A stretch of DNA of 64,000 nt from Microglena sp. YARC (lineage: Eukaryota > Chlorophyta > Chlorophyceae > Chlamydomonadales > Chlamydomonadaceae). The stretch is from NCBI GenBank assembly GCA_022414725.1, contig CM039463.1, positions 79,905,183 to 79,969,182 of the forward strand, in the 5' to 3' direction. How positions within the stretch are numbered: position 1 is the first letter of the stretch; each line of letters opens with the position of its first letter. Shown piece by piece: positions 61,801 through 64,000 of this stretch. The translations under genes were made by a program, and so were the position numbers. The notes beneath the pieces were generated by a model, which worked only from the letters and a program-made list of their open reading frames with translations, was not told where the DNA came from and did not search any database.

Positions 61801-63537
61801 GCTTGCCTTCAATATCTCACGGTATGTATATAATTGGTTTATTATAACAGTCTATATAACTGGTTGAGGGCCCTTGAAGCGAGATCGCCGCTGCCCTTTT
61901 AAACATCTCACAGCCATGCTACTATAACGTCTAATAACAGTCCTATATAACCTGGGAGGCCTTGAAGGAAACGCCGCTGCTTTAAACATCTCACGGTATG
62001 TTATATATAACGGTCTATATAACAGTCTAGGTATTTAGCCGGATATAATATGACGTTTCTAGTATAACAGTCTATTATAACGTCTATATAAACTGGTTTG
62101 AGCCTTGAAGGAGCATCGCCGCTGCTTCAACATCTCCACTAGGTTAAAGTATAATATTAATGTATATTATAAACCTGGTTGAGGCCTTGAGGGAACGCCG
62201 CTGCTCTAAACATCTCACGTATGTATAAACTTGTTCCTATATAACTTCCTTATACAACTGTTGAGGCCTTGAAGGAGAAAGCCGCTCATTCTATCTCCGC
62301 TATGTTATAATGTCTCATCTAACAGTCTAATAACTGTGAGCCTTTAAGGGAGATCGCCGCTGCTTTAACATCTCCAGCATGTAACTATAACGTACTATTA
62401 TACAGCTATATAACTGTTGAGCTTGAAGGAGAACGCCGCTGCTTAAACATCTCACGGGCTATGTATTAACGGTCATTATAACGTTATATAATTGGTTGCC
62501 TTTGAAGGAGACGCCGGATCCTTCAACTCTCAGTCATTGGTCGCTCTGGTTTTGTCGAAAGGAGACCCACCTCGGGTTGAAATTCATTTCAACAACTTAA
62601 AAAAGTGAAGTATCGGGAGCGGAGCTATGTCTACAGCGAAATAAATGTGTATGGTCAAGCACACACCCCAAAACACTGCACCACCATATCAGGGTAAAGA
62701 CGAACACTAAGAGAAAGAGCACAGCCTTCAGAATGGAGCTGGGTTCAGTTATAGCCGGACGGTCTAGCCGCAGCAAAACATAGAGCACAGACAGCTATCG
62801 CTGACATTATCTTAACTATTGGAAAGCACTGTTGTGGTGTGACTCACCCACACACTATGTAGCAGCAGATTGGTATGAGGGTCCACCCATGCTCCCCACA
62901 CTCTACATACACATTGAAACTTCAGCACATGTGCATTTCAGATGTGTGCAATTCATCATGTGCCAGCATGATATTCAAAGTGATATTCCCTTGGGATCCG
63001 TCAAGCTGCGGGCACATTTGGAGTCCGTAGGCGGCACCAGGACAAATTCTTCATTATCTCAGATAGCATCGCATCATCAAAAATGCTATTATCAGCATCT
63101 CATCATCAGCAAGCGCAGCAGGCAGCGCGGCATCAGCTCATCAGCATCATCAGCTACAGCATCATCAGCATCACCGCACATCATGCAGCAGCATCATCAT
63201 TCAGGCTCGTGCATCATTTTAGCAGTTGCATCATTTCATGCATGTGCCAGCAATTAGGCATGCTGCAATTCAGCAAGTGCATTTTAGGCGTGTGCCAATT
63301 CAGTCATGTGCAGTCATAAATTTCAGCACCGTGCAAAGTAATCCACACTCAGCACTTGCACCGCCAGCCACAGGCAGCTACGCACACATCACCAGCACCA
63401 GCATCAGCATCAGCATCATTTCATGCATGTGCCTCATACAGCCCTCCTTGCCCTCCTAACCTCTTTCCATACCCAATGACAGGCGGAAGTACATCCCTCC
63501 TAACTTCGCAGGCTCAGACATCGTCAACATTGCACAG
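47467..63537 (+). CDS. Unrecognised plus-strand gene, 3' end beyond window
   Basis: Exons: 47467-47635 (tentative; 56 codons, Ser/Arg/Thr-rich, transit-peptide-like, phase 1 donor GACA|GTGAGT); 57073-57164 (30 codons containing FWELFADWRTQSFKGPAPSA, fits phase 1, donor AAAG|GTGTGT); 60894 to about 61001 (containing MRLKLVMEAFKEYVMP); 63483-63537 (RKYIPPNFAGSDIVNIAQ, donor CAG|GTATAG). Phases agree at each join I can test. Exon 3 needs two compensating single-base corrections to match its own repeat copies (TEEELSQQ-like start), as expected in noisy sequence; its donor is not visible in place but is seen in the copies as TCACG|GTATGT. Intron 1 would be 9.4 kb and consists of satellites. I do not recognise the family. 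Exons 2-4 all have massively reduplicated edges, and intron 2 contains the assembly gap. Confidence 0.5.
47984..48143. mobile_element. 160-bp foldback element with TA flanks
   Basis: CGGCAGCCTGCACCTGTTCA, continuing GGTTGTTAACAGGTGT, at the left is inverted at the right as ACACCTGTTTAACAACC, then TGAACAGGTGCAGGCTGCCG: about 40 bp of near-perfect inverted repeat around an 80-bp AT-rich centre. TA lies at 47982-47983 and 48144-48145. This is a typical small MITE; transcribed, it would form a long hairpin. It lies in intron 1 of the plus-strand gene. Confidence 0.75.
48328..48508. mobile_element. Palindromic ATATGATATCAT element, most complete copy
   Basis: Outer ends CACCATGGTTAGGGATCGGC and GCCGTTCCCTAACCATGGTG are inverted, enclosing TATGATATCATATGATATCA at both sides and the GGCGGTCTGACTAGGTAAC block. 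Copies at 34495, 39256 and 50980 share the interior. Confidence 0.75.
48560..48725. repeat. TAATATTA-rich palindromic stretch
   Basis: AATAATATTATATAATATTA at 48570-48605 and ACTAATATTA / TAATATTAGT blocks to 48712 form several inverted repeats. CTAGTAGCCTTCCAGGTGA brackets it as a direct repeat (48520-48537 and 48710-48729, GTAGCCTTCCAGGTGAT), so an AT-rich element may have inserted or the segment duplicated. Confidence 0.6.
48817..49013. mobile_element. MITE-like inverted-repeat element, AGCAGCTTC family
   Basis: AGCTTTTCTTTTCAGCAACG at the left and GCAGCCGAAAATAAAAGCT at the right are inverted, with the GACAGCTTCTAGACAGCTCC / AAGAAGCTTCTGCTC interior. Right-half units (GGCTCAGGGAGCTACCAAGA, AGCTTCTGCTCGTAGCCG) are included in the following tandem repeat at 49398 and 49738. 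Confidence 0.7.
49210..50045. repeat. Tandem repeat, TATGTGGCACATGAGCTAC units
   Basis: About six units of varying length (about 120-280 bp) containing AGCAAGGTGCACTATGTGGC, ACATGAGCTACTTACGTATA, TGTATATGCATCAATATTAT and ATCATAAAAATCCCTGCAGA. Two include half of an AGCAGCTTC-type MITE that was co-amplified. A (TATATG)n tract lies at 49850-49965. Confidence 0.85.
50090..50590. repeat. GTGTTACACTGTG arrays
   Basis: 50090-50300 has about three 66-72-bp units of GTGTTACACTGTGTTATGC and GTTGCACAGTGTTAAATT. 50305-50590 has three units of about 118 bp with CACTGTGGGCTCTTGCGGAT, CAGGATAGTGTA, ATCATCCTT and GACATCATATGATATCA. On the minus strand the larger unit is open and ends in a stop (GYTILIPHWNPQEPTV then TAA), so it could be an amplified 3' coding edge; no gene is established. 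Confidence 0.7.
50589..50985 (-). repeat. 54-bp tandem repeat with an in-frame 18-residue period
   Basis: About 6.5 units containing GCATGATGCGTACTGCTTAA, CATTTTGGGCGCGTTGACTC and ACAAACACCCCCTC. The minus-strand frame is open for 136 codons (50982-50572) with period KQYASCEGVFVSQRAQNV, preceded by the non-repeat MRPHTPDYDGEDGVLI. Every unit carries TTTGTGAGTC, a 5' splice-site-like sequence, so the array resembles the donor-edge arrays seen at known exons. No protein family recognised. Confidence 0.7.
50980..51117. mobile_element. Palindromic ATATGATATCAT element, truncated copy
   Basis: TAATATCATTTGATGCCGGC, AGTCTGACTAGGCTTAAGTT and TTTGGTCAACACCATATGAT match the copy at 34495 closely. The left terminus is shortened. 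Confidence 0.65.
51190..51550. repeat. Tandem repeat, ATAATCATACATACTATAATCA units
   Basis: About ten units of 33-34 bp: ACTATAATCAAATAATTAAT, then CATAATCATAC. The minus-strand Ile/Met frames (51250-51432) are repeat frames. Confidence 0.92.
51570..51670. other. Short unique segment with coding-like character on both strands
   Basis: CCCGCAG at 51654-51660 (minus strand) is followed by an open minus frame (RRRIDDAKEPNYKCPQLDET) ending at TAG. On the plus strand the same bases contain TTTCGTCAAGCTGTGGGCAC, related to segments at 50318, 50432, 51133 and 63000. I cannot decide which strand, if either, is coding. Confidence 0.3.
51700..56435. repeat. 19-bp satellite, about 245 copies
   Basis: The unit is GTTTATTGAGCACATCATC with frequent variants CATAATTG and CATAATCG. 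Copies are nearly exact from 51775 to about 53430, then increasingly carry single-base insertions and deletions. This fits unpolished long-read sequence better than biological divergence, because substitutions do not increase in step. Flanking degenerate units (CCTCAGTACATAATAG, TTTCTTAAGCACATAAT) occur at both ends (about 51735-51775 and 56355-56405), so the array has matching boundaries. It lies in intron 1 of the plus-strand gene. Confidence 0.97.
56440..57060. repeat. Degenerate ACACAACATAACCTCC repeats
   Basis: Irregular CCTCCCTCCACACAACATAA and CATACAAAATAACC units up to the acceptor of the plus-strand exon at 57073. Minus-strand Met/Leu/Gly frames are not supported as genes. Confidence 0.85.
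57165..59470 (+). repeat. Donor-edge repeats of plus-strand exon 2, about 25 copies
   Basis: Exon 2 ends ACGCAAAGCTCCGTAGGAAAG|GTGTGTG. The array unit is CATCGGTTGCTAGCAAGCTG, then CGTAGGAAAGGTGTGTG, plus a G-rich tract and TATATTTACTG, repeating about every 85-110 bp. Many units keep AAAG|GTGTGT. The copies resemble each other more than the authentic exon end, so the array was homogenised after the first duplication. Indel noise is heavy. The array runs into the assembly gap. Confidence 0.85.
59471..60470. other. Assembly gap, exactly 1000 N
   Basis: One run of 1000 undetermined bases, a conventional placeholder length, so its true size is unknown. It lies between the G-rich donor array of exon 2 and the C-rich acceptor array of exon 3, both hard to sequence. 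Open frames spanning it are artefacts. Confidence 1.
60471..60893 (+). repeat. Acceptor-edge repeats of plus-strand exon 3
   Basis: Three copies of AACTCCAATGCAG|ACTGAG, continuing GAGAGTTGTCCCAA(C)AGGCTGG, lie at about 60560, 60735 and 60894 (the last being the exon). They are separated by CCCTCCCT/CCACAACTCCCTCCC tracts, with spacing of about 165-175 bp. The CAG acceptor is intact in the first and last; the middle copy reads ATGCCGACTGAGG. Confidence 0.8.
61002..62535 (+). repeat. Donor-edge repeats of plus-strand exon 3, about 17 copies
   Basis: The unit is GAGGCCTTGAAGGAGATCGC, then CGCTGCCTTCAACATCTCACG|GTATGTATATAAC and TCTATATAACTGGTT, about 85-110 bp. The authentic exon reads GAGGCCTTCAAGGAATACGT at the same place. 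Units nearest the exon (61225, 61333) look intermediate, and distal ones share a common derived version. Many keep CACG|GTATGT. Confidence 0.85.
62536..63040. other. Unique-looking stretch in intron 3 of the plus-strand gene
   Basis: 62535-62600 matches part of the CCAGGAGGTGG-type element (GAGACCCACCTC, GGTTGAAATTCATTTCAAC). The rest shows no firm exon. Plus-strand ATTCCCTTGGGATCCGTCAA, then GCTGCGGGCACATTTGGAG (about 62984-63025), is related to motifs at 50318, 51133 and 51580 and is open (IPLGSVKLRAHLESVGGTR); its status is unresolved. Confidence 0.4.
63040..63440. repeat. CATCATCAGCA / CATGTGCCA low-complexity tract
   Basis: Irregular CATCATCAGCATC repeats and CATTTCATGCATGTGCCAGC, CAATTCAGCA motifs, some appearing twice (62930-62960 and 63235-63310). 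The Ser/Ala/His frames are repeat frames. Confidence 0.8.
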
Positions 63538-64000
63538 GTATAGAGTGGATTGCTAGTGCTCGTTAGGGTGCGTCTGCAAAGGTGGGTGGGTGTGCATGTC
63601 GGTTAAATAACACATAATACCAGCTGAGTAATCGTCAACATTGCACAGTATGAATGGGATGTGCGTGTCCTGCGTTTGGGGGTGCAAAGGGGTGGGGTGA
63701 TGTCCGTTGTATGTATAACACATACATACCAGCTGAGGTACATCGTCAACATTGCACAGGTATGAATGGGATGTTGCATGTCCTGCGTTGGTGGCTGCAA
63801 AGAGATCCGATGTGGGGTAGGATGTCGGTGTGTTATAACACATACATACAGCTGGTGGTACATCGTCAACATTGCACAGTATGAATGGATGTCATGTCCT
63901 GCGTGGGGGGTGCAAAGGGTGTGGTGGGTGGAGTCCGTGTGTGATATAACAATACATACCAGCTGAGGTACATCGTCAACATTGCACAGTATGAAATGGG
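63538..64000 (+). repeat. Donor-edge repeats of plus-strand exon 4
   Basis: Exon 4 ends CATCGTCAACATTGCACAG|GTATAG. CATCGTCAACATTGCACAG, then (G)TATGAATGGGATG and GTCCTGCGT, recurs at about 63629, 63741, 63862 and 63968. Period is about 110-120 bp, and spacers contain TATAACACATACATACCAGC. One copy has intact CAG|GTATGA; the others lack one G, which may be sequencing noise. The array runs off the window. Confidence 0.85.

Overview
The window is eukaryotic nuclear DNA, probably from a plastid-bearing green alga of the chlorophyte or prasinophyte kind. The genes are cut into many short exons with GT-AG introns. One gene encodes a plastid Alb3/YidC-type insertase with a transit-peptide-like N-terminus, and another a plant/algal-type UDP-glucose 4,6-dehydratase. 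Introns and spacers are packed with tandem and dispersed repeats. The species assignment is inference only; a Cymbomonas-like prasinophyte would fit. There is nothing prokaryotic here, and most long open frames are frames through repeats.

I assembled five genes by joining exons whose splice phases agree. (1) A histidine-phosphatase (phosphoglycerate-mutase-like) gene, minus strand, 15073 down to 6168, six exons, C-terminal exon not found. (2) A complete ALB3-like thylakoid insertase, minus strand, 28974 down to 18106, ten exons, 430 codons. (3) A complete single-domain UDP-/dTDP-glucose 4,6-dehydratase, minus strand, 37083 down to 31987, six exons, about 359 residues. (4) An unrecognised gene, minus strand, 47093 down to 38039, five exons seen. 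(5) An unrecognised gene on the plus strand, 47467 (first exon tentative) through 57073, 60894 and 63483, continuing past the window end.

The most unusual feature recurs in four of the five genes. The outer tens of bases of an exon, together with its splice site (in one case its stop codon), are tandemly reduplicated out into the neighbouring intron or flank. I count about seventeen such exon edges. The phosphatase exon carrying the catalytic RHG motif has four acceptor copies exactly 87 bp apart, all in one open frame, and five donor copies exactly 57 bp apart. The dehydratase gene shows none.

Other content: a hAT-like MITE family with CAGGG ends and near-perfect 8-bp target duplications, one copy sitting exactly on the first 8 bases of an ALB3 intron; a 1.05-kb terminal-inverted-repeat element with a TA duplication; several other MITE-like and SINE-like families; a 17-bp satellite (42.4-44.7 kb); and a 19-bp satellite of about 4.7 kb (51.7-56.4 kb). 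From roughly 53.4 kb onward the repeats are full of single-base indels, as in unpolished long-read sequence, and a gap of exactly 1000 N lies at 59471-60470. The genes look like unrelated housekeeping and plastid functions, not an operon or a co-regulated cluster.
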